64,000 nucleotides of DNA from Kribbella kalugense (GTDB taxonomy: Bacteria; Actinomycetota; Actinomycetes; Propionibacteriales; Kribbellaceae): NCBI RefSeq assembly GCF_004365875.1, contig NZ_SODF01000003.1, forward strand, positions 1,145,199 to 1,209,198. The letters are read 5' to 3'. Both the position numbers and the translations under genes were made by a program. This document shows positions 24,611 through 33,852 of this stretch, piece after piece (the stretch's first letter is position 1; each line of letters opens with the position of its first letter). The notes under the pieces were generated by a model that ran no database searches, was not told the origin of the DNA, and saw only the letters and a program-made list of their open reading frames with translations.

Positions 24611-25201
24611 ATGGGCAACGTCATCGTCTCGGCAGTGGTGTCGCTGGACGGGTTCGTCGCGGACACCGAGGACGGGGTCGGTCCGCTGTTCGACTGGTAC
24701 AACAACGGCCCGGTCGAGATCTACGGGACCGACCGGGGCCGGCCGTTCCACGTCAGTCCGGCGAGTGCGGAGTACATGAAATCGACCTGGCCGAAGGTGC
24801 GCTCCTGCGTGATCGGACGCCGCCTGTTCGACATCACGAACGGCTGGGGCGGCGTACCCGCGGTCGGCGACCATGTGTTCGTCGTCACGCACGAGCCGCC
24901 GACCGACTGGCCGTTCCCGGACGCGCCGTTCACGTTCGTCAACGGCATCGAGGCGGCCGTTGCCCAGGCCAAGGAGTTCGCCGGCGACGGCGACGTCACC
25001 ATCACCGGCGGCAACCTCACCGGCCAGGCCCTCGCCGCCGGCCTGGTCGACGAGATCGCCTACAGCCTGGTCCCCGCCCTACTCGGCTCCGGCCGCCCCT
25101 TCTTCGGCGACTACGTCGGCCCTGAACTCCTCCTCGACAACCCCCGAGTAGTCGAAGGCGACCGAGTCACCCACCTGCACTACCGCGTCAGCAGAGGATG
25201 A
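24611..25201 (+). CDS. Second RibD C-terminal-like protein
   Basis: A 196-residue paralogue of the preceding gene (VIVSAVVSLDGFVADTEDGVG; VRSCVIGRRLFDITNGW; VTITGGNLTGQALAAGLVDEI). It starts two bases after its neighbour's stop. The glycine-rich loop is GGN rather than GGG. Substrate unknown. The last 22 bases overlap the converging PTH2-like gene. Confidence 0.87.
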   Translation: MGNVIVSAVVSLDGFVADTEDGVGPLFDWYNNGPVEIYGTDRGRPFHVSPASAEYMKSTWPKVRSCVIGRRLFDITNGWGGVPAVGDHVFVVTHEPPTDWPFPDAPFTFVNGIEAAVAQAKEFAGDGDVTITGGNLTGQALAAGLVDEIAYSLVPALLGSGRPFFGDYVGPELLLDNPRVVEGDRVTHLHYRVSRG

Positions 25202-25830
25202 TCGGCGATCACAGTGCGGGAGCCGGGCGCAATCTCGGTGAAGCCGGCGTCTTGGACGACGGGGAGGCTGGTCTGTAGCAACCGCGTCCACTGGTCGGGT
25301 TCCGCCGTACGGACTGCCAGGGCGAAGTCAGCGGCCTCCCATTCCTTGCGGGCTGCGGATGACAGGTCCCACCAGGCTAGTTGGGCGGCGTGACCGCATT
25401 GCGCCATCGCTTTGCCGCTCGACATCTCCAGCTCCGGATTCACCCAAAGGACGGGTACGCCGGGCTCCACCGCAGGCAACTCGTCCGGGTCCTCGAAGTC
25501 GGTGCCGCTCACCTGGAGGTTGGCCAGCTCCACCGGCACCGCGTCCACGGCCGTCGGCGGGAAGACCCGGACCTCCGCCGTACCACCGTGAACCGTGATG
25601 CCCGGCACGCTCTCCGCACGCCGCCACTCGGCCCCACGAGCGCGTTTCACGATCTTCCGGATCTGATGGTCCTGCCAGGTGGTCATCGCCTCGGCCCACT
25701 CGCCCTCCCCCACGGACCGCTCGTCGGACAGGATCGCGAGCACCGCGCGGGCCGCGTTTTCCAGCGCGTCGGTCTGCGCCGGACGGGCGTTCTTTTCGAC
25801 TCGGACGACGAGGGTCAAGACGTGTTCCAC
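25180..25830 (-). CDS. Peptidyl-tRNA hydrolase, Pth2-type domain
   Basis: A 216-residue protein whose C-terminal half has the Pth2 signature GKAMAQCGHAAQLAWW; the archaeal/eukaryal enzymes carry a GKxxAQCxHA motif. The N-terminal half starts LTLVVRVEKNARP and is not assigned. Pth2 cleaves peptidyl-tRNA; bacteria normally use Pth1, so this may be an accessory or altered enzyme. It starts with GTG at 25830 and diverges from thyA. Confidence 0.78.
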   Translation of the reverse strand: MEHVLTLVVRVEKNARPAQTDALENAARAVLAILSDERSVGEGEWAEAMTTWQDHQIRKIVKRARGAEWRRAESVPGITVHGGTAEVRVFPPTAVDAVPVELANLQVSGTDFEDPDELPAVEPGVPVLWVNPELEMSSGKAMAQCGHAAQLAWWDLSSAARKEWEAADFALAVRTAEPDQWTRLLQTSLPVVQDAGFTEIAPGSRTVIADHPLLTR

Positions 25831-25845
25831 CCCGCGAGTCTGACA

Positions 25846-25863
25846 TGTTGCCTTGTTGCAACA
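25846..25863. promoter_or_regulatory. Inverted repeat between the pth2-like gene and thyA
   Basis: TGTTGC (25846-25851) and GCAACA (25858-25863) form a perfect dyad with a 6-bp spacer in the 50-bp divergent gap. It may be an operator; no regulator is assigned. Confidence 0.35.
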
Positions 25864-25880
25864 GGTTGTAGCGTGGCGCC

Positions 25881-26672
25881 ATGCAGCAGTACCTGGATCT
25901 CCTGAAGCATGTGCTGGACAACGGGGCGGAGAAGGGGGACCGGACCGGGACGGGCACGCTGAGTGTGTTCGGGTACCAGTCGCGGTACGACCTTCGCGAG
26001 GGCTTCCCGGCGGTGACGACGAAGAAGCTGCATCTGCGGTCGGTGATCGGGGAGCTGATCTGGTTCCTCAGCGGGTCCACGAACATCAAGTGGCTGCACG
26101 AGAACAACATCTCGATCTGGGACGAGTGGGCCGACGCTGACGGCGAGCTCGGGCCGGTGTACGGCTACCAGTGGCGGTCCTGGCCGACGCCGGACGGTCG
26201 GCACGTCGACCAGATCACCAAGCTGATCGAGTCGATCAAGCAGAACCCGAACTCGCGCCGCCACATCGTCAGCGCGTGGAACGTGGCCGACGTGGACGAC
26301 ATGGCGTTGCCGCCGTGTCACACCATGTTCCAGTTCTACGTGGCGGACGGGCGACTGTCTTGCCAGCTGTACCAGCGGTCGGCGGACATCTTCCTGGGCG
26401 TGCCGTTCAACATCGCGTCGTACGCGCTGCTCACGCACATGGTCGCGCAGCAGACCGGCCTCGAGGTGGGCGACTTCGTCCACACCCTCGGCGACGCGCA
26501 CCTGTACCTGAACCACCTCGACCAGGCCCGCCTGCAGCTCACCCGCGAGCCGCGCCCGCTGCCCACGCTGCAGCTCGCGAAGCGCGACTCGATCGACGGC
26601 TACGAGATCGCCGACGTCGAGCTGGTCGGCTACGACCCGCACCCCGGCATCAAGGCGCCCATCGCGGTATGA
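25881..26672 (+). CDS. thyA: Thymidylate synthase
   Basis: A 263-residue ThyA that methylates dUMP to dTMP using methylene-tetrahydrofolate. Conserved segments are GDRTGTGTLSVFG, the Trp-rich WDEWAD and GPVYGYQWRSW, the catalytic-cysteine motif LPPCHTMFQFYV, and the QRSADIFLGVPFNIASYA nucleotide site. It overlaps folA by ATGA, which couples the two enzymes of the dTMP cycle: ThyA leaves dihydrofolate, which the next product reduces. Confidence 0.97.
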   Translation: MQQYLDLLKHVLDNGAEKGDRTGTGTLSVFGYQSRYDLREGFPAVTTKKLHLRSVIGELIWFLSGSTNIKWLHENNISIWDEWADADGELGPVYGYQWRSWPTPDGRHVDQITKLIESIKQNPNSRRHIVSAWNVADVDDMALPPCHTMFQFYVADGRLSCQLYQRSADIFLGVPFNIASYALLTHMVAQQTGLEVGDFVHTLGDAHLYLNHLDQARLQLTREPRPLPTLQLAKRDSIDGYEIADVELVGYDPHPGIKAPIAV

Positions 26673-27124
26673 GCGTCATTCTGATCGCCGCGGTCGGTTC
26701 GAACGGTGTGATCGGGCGGGACAACGACCTGCCCTGGCGGATCCGTGAGGACTTGCAACGGTTCAAGCAGCTCACCCTCGGCCACACGCTCGTGATGGGC
26801 CGCAAGACCTACGACTCGATCGGCCGACCCCTCCCAGGCCGCCGTACCGTCGTTGTCACCCGCCAACCCACCTGGTCCGCCGACGGCGTCGACATCGCCC
26901 ACTCGCTCGAAGAGGCCCTGGGGTACGACGGCACTCTCTACGTAGCCGGCGGCGGTGACATCTACCGCCAGGCCCTCCCCCACGCCGACGCCCTCGAACT
27001 CACCGAGGTCGACCAGTCCCCCGACGGCGACGTCACGTTCCCGGACCTCGACCTGGCCAGCTGGACCGAGAGTGCGCGAGAAGCCCGAGATGGGTTCTCG
27101 TTCGTTAGCTACCGTCGCAGGTAA
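26669..27124 (+). CDS. folA: Dihydrofolate reductase
   Basis: A 151-residue DHFR reducing dihydrofolate to tetrahydrofolate with NADPH. It opens with LIAAVGSNGVIGRDNDLPWRI, has the active-site acid in REDLQRFK, the NADPH motif MGRKTYDSIGRPLPGR, and YVAGGGDIYRQAL. It shares its start with the thyA stop. This is true DHFR, unlike the two RibD-like proteins upstream. Confidence 0.95.
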   Translation: MSVILIAAVGSNGVIGRDNDLPWRIREDLQRFKQLTLGHTLVMGRKTYDSIGRPLPGRRTVVVTRQPTWSADGVDIAHSLEEALGYDGTLYVAGGGDIYRQALPHADALELTEVDQSPDGDVTFPDLDLASWTESAREARDGFSFVSYRRR

Positions 27125-27222
27125 CAACGAGTGCGCAACGACGGGACCAGGAAGACCTGGAACCGACTAGATTGTGTGCGCGTCACGGAGGTGACCAGGG
27201 GCGCCTCGTGGAGGGGAAGACG

Positions 27223-28482
27223 ATGACTGAAGCTGACAACACCGCAGGTGCGGCGGCAGCGCAGCCGGCTATGGCACCGCTACAGCCGCCGACTGCTACC
27301 GCGCCGGGGCTGATACTGACCGCTCCGCCGCCGTCACAGGCTGTGGTCGCGACGTCCGCGCCGAGTCTGGCGCCGGCGGTGGACGCGGCCGCGTTGCCGG
27401 GGCTGGACGACAAGGTGGACACCTTCCTGACCGCGCTGATGGCGGCCGAGCCCCGGTCGCCGGAGTTCGCGGCGAAGGCGAGTGACGTCCGCAGCATGGG
27501 CGACGTCGACATCCGCGCCGCCGCCGACAGCTCGAACCGGCTGCTCAAGGCGCCGGTACGGGCGCTCCAGGAAGGCGGCCTGTCCGAGGGGTCGACCGTC
27601 GGCAAGACGCTGCTCGAGCTGCGCCGTACCGTCGAGGACCTGGACCCGAAGGCCGCGTCCGGGCCGAAGAAGCTGCTCGGGATGATCCCGTTCGGGGACA
27701 AGATCGAGGACTACTTCCGCAAGTATCAGAGCGCGCAGAGCCACCTCGAGGGCATCCTGCACAGCCTGCGCAACGGCCAGGACGAGCTCGGCAAGGACAA
27801 CGCCGCGCTGAACCTGGAGAAGCAGAACCTCTGGGACGCGATGACCCGGCTGAACCAGTACGTGTACGTCGCCGAGCGCCTCGACGCCCGACTGTCCGCG
27901 GCGATCGCCGAGCTGGAGCTGACCAACCCGGACAAGGCGAAGGCGTTCCGCGAGGACGTGCTGTTCTACGTCCGGCAGAAGCACCAGGACCTGCTCACCC
28001 AGCTGGCCGTGTCGATCCAGAACTACCTGGCCATCGACATCGTGATCAAGAACAACATCGAGCTGATCAAGGGCGTCGACCGCGCGTCGACCACCACGGT
28101 CTCGGCCCTGCGTACGGCGGTCATCGTCGCGCAGGCCCTGGGCAACCAGAAGCTCGTGCTGGACCAGATCACCGCGCTGAACACCACGACCAGCGGGATG
28201 ATCGAGCGGACCTCGGAGATGCTCCGGGACAACTCGGTCGCGATCCAGCAGCAGGCCGCGTCGGCGACGATCGGGCTGCCGCAGCTGCAGGCGGCGTTCG
28301 CGAACATCTACGCGACCATGGACGCGATCGACACGTTCAAGGTCGAGGCACTGGACAACATGGCCGCCACGATCGGCACGCTGGAGACCGAGGTGACCAA
28401 GTCCCGGACGTACCTGGACCGGGTCTCCCAGCAGAACCAGCAGGTCGTGCACGGCAGCCTCGATCTCGACCTCGGTCGCTGA
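27223..28482 (+). CDS. TelA-family (toxic anion resistance) protein
   Basis: A 419-residue TelA-family protein. After a Pro/Ala-rich head (1-55) comes the helical core: FGDKIEDYFRKYQSAQSHLEGILHSLRNGQDEL with long coiled-coil regions, then QNYLAIDIVIKNNIELIKGVDRA, which is typical of the family. TelA was named for tellurite resistance, but its molecular role is unsettled. The ATG at 27223 follows GGAGGGG. It is the first gene of the kinase cluster, with a short gap to the next gene, and the coiled coils suggest a scaffold or membrane-associated role. Confidence 0.87.
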   Translation: MTEADNTAGAAAAQPAMAPLQPPTATAPGLILTAPPPSQAVVATSAPSLAPAVDAAALPGLDDKVDTFLTALMAAEPRSPEFAAKASDVRSMGDVDIRAAADSSNRLLKAPVRALQEGGLSEGSTVGKTLLELRRTVEDLDPKAASGPKKLLGMIPFGDKIEDYFRKYQSAQSHLEGILHSLRNGQDELGKDNAALNLEKQNLWDAMTRLNQYVYVAERLDARLSAAIAELELTNPDKAKAFREDVLFYVRQKHQDLLTQLAVSIQNYLAIDIVIKNNIELIKGVDRASTTTVSALRTAVIVAQALGNQKLVLDQITALNTTTSGMIERTSEMLRDNSVAIQQQAASATIGLPQLQAAFANIYATMDAIDTFKVEALDNMAATIGTLETEVTKSRTYLDRVSQQNQQVVHGSLDLDLGR

Positions 28483-28516
28483 TCCACACCACCACCTTGG
28501 GGACTGGGGGAACTGC

Positions 28517-29098
28517 ATGGCGATCGGTGACTTCTTCGCGCGGCTGACCGGCCGCAAGGAGGAGCCCGAGCCTGCCCCGATCTCCCGGCCGCCGACGAAC
28601 GACGATCTGCTGGCCGCGCTCGTCCGCGTCGAGGAGTTGGTCGCGGGCGGCGCCGTACCGGCCGTCGTCGCGTCCCGGGTCGGGCGGGTGGTCCGCGTCG
28701 TCCGCGAGACCATCCCGCGACTCGGGAACCTGGGCGGCAGTGCGCAGGCGTACTCCGTGATGGCGACGGCGACCGACTATCTGCCGGAGGCGATCGGCGG
28801 GTACCTGCGGCTGCCGCGGCAGTGGGCGGACACCCGGCCGGTCGACCGCGGCAAGACGTCGCTGATGATCCTGATCGACCAGTTGGACCTCTTGGCCGCA
28901 ACGATGGACAAGGTGTTCGACGCGGTGAACCGCGCTGACGCGGCGGCGCTGATCGCGCATGGCAGGTTCCTGCAGGAAAAGTTCGGCACCGGCTCCACCG
29001 GCGGAGGCTTGGCGCTCGGTCCGACAGGGTCGACCCCACCACCGGATCTGGGGCCGTCCGGGCCGCTGGCACCACCACCAGGACGAGGAGGGAAATGA
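28517..29098 (+). CDS. Hypothetical protein of the PknG cluster
   Basis: A 193-residue protein with no recognised domain. It opens MAIGDFFARLTGRKEEPE, has helical middle segments, and ends in a Pro/Gly-rich tail with LALGPTGSTPPPDLG. It overlaps the AAA ATPase gene by ATGA and follows telA by 34 bases, so it is co-expressed with both. It may bridge TelA and the ATPase, which is only inference from position. Confidence 0.7.
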   Translation: MAIGDFFARLTGRKEEPEPAPISRPPTNDDLLAALVRVEELVAGGAVPAVVASRVGRVVRVVRETIPRLGNLGGSAQAYSVMATATDYLPEAIGGYLRLPRQWADTRPVDRGKTSLMILIDQLDLLAATMDKVFDAVNRADAAALIAHGRFLQEKFGTGSTGGGLALGPTGSTPPPDLGPSGPLAPPPGRGGK

Positions 29099-30441
29099 GC
29101 AGCGCGGGGGGACTACAGGAGGCTCTGTCGGCGCTGCTGACGGTCGCCGCTCGTGCCGGCGTCGCGGAAGAGACGGCGCGGACCGAGGCGCTCTCACTGG
29201 CCGCTGCCCTGGCGGAGTCGGCACCGGGTGCCTCTGCTGACTGGGCGAAGGCAGTGCCGGACGGCACGACACAGGACTTCTTCGACGCCGCCGTGCGGGG
29301 TCGTCGTTGGCGGGGCGCACCGACCGCGGTGCTGACCGAGCTGATCGCCAACAGCTCAGTAGAGAAGGCGGCGTACGCCGAAGCGCTGGCCGAGGTCGCG
29401 TCAGCAGCCTGTACGCTGGGCGAACCGACGATGCGAGTAGTAGGCAATGCTTCAGTGGCCGCTGCCGCGCAACTGCAGGCGGCGGGTGCACGCCCGCTAC
29501 AGGTTGCTCCCACTCCCACAGCAGCAACTCCACAACCAGTTGAGGAAAAAGCAGTAGAGGTTCCTCAGAAGACAGTTGAGGAGTTGCTGGGTGAGTTGGA
29601 CGGGCTGACGGGGTTGGCTCGGGTGAAGCAAGAGGTGCACCGGCAGGTCGCCGTACTGCGGGTGGAGAAACTGCGGGCCGAAGCCGGGCTGAAGAGTCCG
29701 ACGATCACGCGGCACCTCGTGTTCGTGGGGAATCCGGGCACCGGGAAGACCACCGTCGCGCGGTTGGTGAGCGGGATCTACAAGGCGCTCGGCCTGCTGT
29801 CGAAGGGGCAGTTGATCGAGGTCGACCGGTCCGAGCTCGTCGCCGGGTACCTCGGGCAGACCGCGACGAAGACCGCCGAGGTGGTCGCGTCCGCGGCCGG
29901 CGGGGTGCTGTTCATCGACGAGGCGTACAGCCTGACCGCGGGTGACACCGGCGCCGACCAGTACGGGCGGGAAGCCGTCGACACGCTGGTCAAGGAGATG
30001 GAGGACCGGCGCGACGACCTGGTCGTGATCGTCGCCGGGTACCCCGAGCCGATGGAGGCGTTCATCGCCGCGAACCCGGGCCTGGCCAGCCGGTTCCGGA
30101 CCACGATCGAGTTCGAGAACTACAGCGACGACGAGCTGACCGACATCCTCGCCGGCCTCACCGAAGCCGCCGACTACGAACTGGTCCCGGAGTCGCTGGA
30201 GAAGTTCCGGGAGATCCTCGCCGTCACACCGCGGGACAGCTCGTTCGGCAACGGCCGCTTCGCCCGCAACGTACTCGAGGCCGCCATCGGCCGCCACGCC
30301 TGGCGACTCCGCGACGTCACGGCACCGACAACCGACCAACTGCGTCAGATCCTCGCCGCAGACCTGACCGAAGACTCCCTTACGACCGAAGAAGAACCTC
30401 CTCCGGCCGTAACCGAGGACGAGCAAGGAGAACAGGCGTGA
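29095..30441 (+). CDS. AAA+ ATPase, CbbX/SpoVK type
   Basis: A 448-residue protein. The first ~150 residues are Ala-rich and helical. The AAA+ module has Walker A GNPGTGKT at about 212-219, LIEVDRSELVAGYLGQTA as the pore-loop region, Walker B LFIDEAYSL at about 272-280, sensor-1 VIVAGYP, and arginine-finger segment NPGLASRF. CbbX/SpoVK-type motors remodel protein complexes; the substrate here is unknown. Position between the unknown protein and GlnX suggests it acts on part of this signalling machinery. Confidence 0.87.
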   Translation: MSSAGGLQEALSALLTVAARAGVAEETARTEALSLAAALAESAPGASADWAKAVPDGTTQDFFDAAVRGRRWRGAPTAVLTELIANSSVEKAAYAEALAEVASAACTLGEPTMRVVGNASVAAAAQLQAAGARPLQVAPTPTAATPQPVEEKAVEVPQKTVEELLGELDGLTGLARVKQEVHRQVAVLRVEKLRAEAGLKSPTITRHLVFVGNPGTGKTTVARLVSGIYKALGLLSKGQLIEVDRSELVAGYLGQTATKTAEVVASAAGGVLFIDEAYSLTAGDTGADQYGREAVDTLVKEMEDRRDDLVVIVAGYPEPMEAFIAANPGLASRFRTTIEFENYSDDELTDILAGLTEAADYELVPESLEKFREILAVTPRDSSFGNGRFARNVLEAAIGRHAWRLRDVTAPTTDQLRQILAADLTEDSLTTEEEPPPAVTEDEQGEQA

Positions 30442-31763
30442 CCCAGACGCAGAGCGCACCACCCCCAGCAACTTGGTCGCCGCCCGCCCCTCCCGGCACG
30501 ACGCAACAGGCCTCCCCGACCCCAAGCCGCCGGAGCGCGGTCGCACAGTGGTTCGACGGTACGCCGGGCCGGATGCGCGCCTTCCTGATCGTTGCCGCGG
30601 CGATGAGTGTGCTGTTCGGCGTGGCTGCCGCGCAGGGATTCCAGCAGTCCAGCGGCGCCCTCCAACGCGCCCAGGACAACGCCGCCCAGCTGCTCCGGAT
30701 CCAGTCGATCCACACCAACCTGGTCAGCGCGAACGCCGACGCGACCAACGCCTTCCTCGTCGGTGGTCTGGAGCCGCCGGATGAGCGTGCGAGCTTCGTC
30801 AACTCGATGGCCGCGGCCGCCGGCCTGATCGCCGAGGCTGCCACCGCGCAGCCCGCGGACCGCGAAGTGCTCAGCGCGCTGAACAAGACCCTGATCACCT
30901 ATGAAGGCCTGATCGAGCAGGCTCGCGCGAACAACCGCCAGGGTCTCCCGATCGGTTCCCAGTACTTGAAGGACGCCAACTCGGTAATCCAGGACGACTC
31001 GCTGCCCTTGGTGAAGGCTCTGGTCGACGCGAACGAGAAGCGCGTTGACACCGAGTTCGACGGCGTCGGCCACGGCACCGTCTGGATCCTCGTCGGCGGT
31101 CTGCTCAGCCTGGTGATTCTCGCGATCACACTGCGCTGGCTGGCCCGCCGTACGCACCGCTACGTCAACCTCCCGATCGCCGCCGGCGCCATCGTCGTCC
31201 TGCTCACCACAGCCATCGGCGGGATCGCGCTCGCCGGCGCGTCCGGCTCGGCGAACGACACCCGCAAGGCGGAGTACGAGCGGATGCTGGCCCTGTCGCA
31301 AGCTCGGATCGCGGCGTTCGACGCGCGGTCGAACGAGAGCCTCACGTTGATCGCGCGCGGCTCCGGCGACGCGTTCGACAAGGCCTACAACGCGTCAGCC
31401 GACACGGTGGACGCGCAACTCGGCAAGCTCGGCTACGGCGACGCCGACCTGCAAACCCGTTGGACCAACTACAAAACGGTCCACGGCCAGATCCGGACAC
31501 TGGACGCCACGCAGGGCAACTGGGACGGCGCAGTAGCCATCGCCGTTGGCAAAAGCCAGATCGCCAGTTCGGTGACGGCCTTCGACTCGCTCGACGGTGA
31601 GCTGTCGGCACAACTGAACGACACGAGCAGCGCGGTCCAGAAGAATCTGGACGACGCGCGCCATGGCCTCCCGCCGATCGGCTGGCTGGGTATCCCCCTT
31701 GGCATCGTGGTCGCGCTCTTGGTCGCCTGGGGCGTATCGCAGCGACTGGAGGAGTACCGATGA
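30438..31763 (+). CDS. glnX: GlnX-like membrane sensor
   Basis: A 441-residue protein with four predicted membrane helices (about 46-66, 213-234, 246-266 and 413-432), so two outer helical domains lie between helices 1-2 and 3-4. The head is Pro/Thr-rich. In mycobacteria GlnX has this layout and relays amino-acid binding from GlnH to PknG. The sequence is weakly conserved, so the assignment rests on topology and on the position next to glnH and in the pknG operon. It is coupled by overlap to both neighbours. Confidence 0.75.
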   Translation: MTQTQSAPPPATWSPPAPPGTTQQASPTPSRRSAVAQWFDGTPGRMRAFLIVAAAMSVLFGVAAAQGFQQSSGALQRAQDNAAQLLRIQSIHTNLVSANADATNAFLVGGLEPPDERASFVNSMAAAAGLIAEAATAQPADREVLSALNKTLITYEGLIEQARANNRQGLPIGSQYLKDANSVIQDDSLPLVKALVDANEKRVDTEFDGVGHGTVWILVGGLLSLVILAITLRWLARRTHRYVNLPIAAGAIVVLLTTAIGGIALAGASGSANDTRKAEYERMLALSQARIAAFDARSNESLTLIARGSGDAFDKAYNASADTVDAQLGKLGYGDADLQTRWTNYKTVHGQIRTLDATQGNWDGAVAIAVGKSQIASSVTAFDSLDGELSAQLNDTSSAVQKNLDDARHGLPPIGWLGIPLGIVVALLVAWGVSQRLEEYR

Positions 31764-32740
31764 AGAAGCTCATCCCGATCGCGGCCGCCGCGGCGCTCCT
31801 GCTGACTGCCTGCAGTTCCGGCAACTACGCGGCAACTCAGATCCCACCGGAGCCCACAACGCCGACGACCTCGGCCGCGCCCACGACAACGGCGCCGTGT
31901 GACAAGAGCACCGAGCTGCAGTCGTACAGGCCCGACAGCCCGCTGCCCGCGCCGATGCAGATGACGCCCGGAACGACGATGAAGAAGATCCAGGACCGCG
32001 GCCGGCTGATCGCCGGGGTCTCCGCGGACAGCCTGCACCTCGGCTCCCGCAACCCGCTCAACGGCAAGATCGAGGGATTCGACATCGACATGCTCAAGGC
32101 GGTCGCGACGGCGATCTTCGGCACCGACGTGGGCCACCTCGAGTTGCGGGTGATCTCCAGCCCGCAGCGGATCCCGGTGCTGCAGAACAACACCGTCGAC
32201 ATCGTCGCGCGGAACATGACGATCAACTGCGATCGCTGGAGGCTGATCGCGTTCTCGGCCGAGTACTACCTCTCGGGCCAGAAGACACTCGTCCAACGGG
32301 ACTCGAAGGCGACCGGGCTCGGCGACCTGTCTGACAAGACGGTGTGTGCCCCGGCCGGCTCGACCAGCCTGGACAACCTCAAGAAGGCGAACCCAAAGAT
32401 CAAGGCCGTCACGGCCGACAGCGACACCGGCTGCCTGGTGCTGTTCCAGCAGGGCAAGGCGGACGCGATCAGCGGTGACGACACCGTGCTGGCCGGTGAT
32501 GCGGCGCAGGATCCGTACGCGAAAGTGCTCTCGGAGCGGATCAGCAACGAACCGTACGGCCTGGGCATCAACAAGGCGAACGTGGACTTCGTCAAGTTCG
32601 TCAACGGCGTGCTCGAGAAGATGAAGGCGGGCCCCGATCCTGCCAACTCCGATTGGATGAAGTCGTACAACACGTGGCTTGGTCCTGACCTCGGCCCGCT
32701 GAAGGCCGCGCCGACACCCGCCTACGGCCGAGCCCAATGA
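31760..32740 (+). CDS. glnH: GlnH-like amino-acid-binding lipoprotein
   Basis: A 326-residue solute-binding protein. The signal peptide ends in LLLTACSS with lipidated Cys18. The two-lobed domain starts near DRGRLIAGVSADSLHLG, a typical glutamate/aspartate-binding pattern, with GFDIDMLKAVATAIFG and later VCAPAGSTSLDNL. No ABC permease or ATPase is beside it; it is instead coupled to the GlnX-like and PknG genes. In mycobacteria GlnH senses Asp/Glu and signals through GlnX to PknG. Confidence 0.87.
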   Translation: MKKLIPIAAAAALLLTACSSGNYAATQIPPEPTTPTTSAAPTTTAPCDKSTELQSYRPDSPLPAPMQMTPGTTMKKIQDRGRLIAGVSADSLHLGSRNPLNGKIEGFDIDMLKAVATAIFGTDVGHLELRVISSPQRIPVLQNNTVDIVARNMTINCDRWRLIAFSAEYYLSGQKTLVQRDSKATGLGDLSDKTVCAPAGSTSLDNLKKANPKIKAVTADSDTGCLVLFQQGKADAISGDDTVLAGDAAQDPYAKVLSERISNEPYGLGINKANVDFVKFVNGVLEKMKAGPDPANSDWMKSYNTWLGPDLGPLKAAPTPAYGRAQ

Positions 32741-33852
32741 CAGTTCGTACGCCGACGGTTTCGGCGCCTGCTTCGCCGGGGCGGATGGGAAGTAGCGTTC
32801 CGGCTTCGGAGTTGCTCTCGTTTCTTGGGGCGCTTGGGGAGTGGCGGGATCGGCGGAAGGCTGAGCTGGACGAGCTGGATCAGGCTGCGCTGCATTCGCC
32901 GGACGGGGATGCGTTGAGTGCGGACGTCGTGCTGAGTATGACGGTCTGGAAGGCGGTGTCGGACCGGTACGAGTTGATCCTGGTGACCTGGGACTCGGGG
33001 CGGGTCGGGCCGACGGAGACCGAGCGGATCTCGGCGCTGATCTGGGGCGGACTCGATGCCGGTGGCGCCGGCGGCTCGCTCGCCGTTTCGTTGCCTGAGG
33101 CATGCAAATTGTCAGATGCACTCGCGGCCACTCTTCGCGCCAAGCTCGCACTCGATCCAGATGACGCCGACTTGGCCGCTCGGCTGCGGCAGTTGCGTGC
33201 ACAGGTGGAGCGGATCAGCGATCTGGTCAAGCTGGAGCCGGCGAACGTCCGCGACCAGGCGCTGGCTCAGCACCACGACCTCGACCGACGGCTGACGGAC
33301 CTTGCCGACCGCAACAAACGTGGCGCGGACATCGGCGGCCTGATCGGGCCGTTCGAGATCGACGCCGCGCGGGCCGAACGCGACCTCATCGTCGGCGCGG
33401 CTACCCGCAAGGAGCGAGCCGCCGACGTCGCCCGCGCCCGCACGGTGCGCGGCGAACTGGAAGCTCAAGGTACGGCGGTCCGCGCGCTGGCCGACAAGGC
33501 TGTCGCGACAGTCAGTCCGGCCCCGCGTCTCGCCGTACCCGATGTCACTGCGCTCGGGCCGGTGCCGAACACCCCGGCCGAGCTGGAGAAGTACCTGCAC
33601 CGGCTGGACGCGGTACGACGGGCGCTCGGTCAGGCGCAGGCGGCGTACGGCACCGCGCTCGGACGACGTGACGAGCTGACTCAACTGCTGGACGCCTATC
33701 AGGTGAAGGCGGCAAGTGTTGCCCCGGGCAACGAAGATCTCGCCGAGTTGTACCGGCGCGGCCGAGCGGTGACCCAGAAGGAGCCGGTGGACCTGGCTCG
33801 TCTCGGTGCACTGGTAGCGGCCTACCAGGCCTACCTGGAAGGGACGAAATGA
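32737..33852 (+). CDS. Hypothetical coiled-coil protein between glnH and pknG
   Basis: A 371-residue cytoplasmic protein with no recognised domain. Long heptad-like segments (ADLAARLRQLRAQVERISDLVK; LEKYLHRLDAVRRALGQAQAAY) indicate coiled coil. It overlaps both glnH and pknG by ATGA. In mycobacteria glnH and pknG are adjacent, so this insertion may be an extra adaptor. It has no transmembrane segment. Confidence 0.72.
   Translation: MTVRTPTVSAPASPGRMGSSVPASELLSFLGALGEWRDRRKAELDELDQAALHSPDGDALSADVVLSMTVWKAVSDRYELILVTWDSGRVGPTETERISALIWGGLDAGGAGGSLAVSLPEACKLSDALAATLRAKLALDPDDADLAARLRQLRAQVERISDLVKLEPANVRDQALAQHHDLDRRLTDLADRNKRGADIGGLIGPFEIDAARAERDLIVGAATRKERAADVARARTVRGELEAQGTAVRALADKAVATVSPAPRLAVPDVTALGPVPNTPAELEKYLHRLDAVRRALGQAQAAYGTALGRRDELTQLLDAYQVKAASVAPGNEDLAELYRRGRAVTQKEPVDLARLGALVAAYQAYLEGTK

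Noticed and set aside
24003..25201. Additional folate-pathway dihydrofolate reductases
   Set aside because: They carry the RibD C-terminal-like pattern, not the DHFR active site; the true folA is at 26669.
31760..32740. Binding protein of an amino-acid ABC importer
   Set aside because: No permease or ATPase is adjacent; the gene is coupled to GlnX-like and PknG genes, as in the signalling version.
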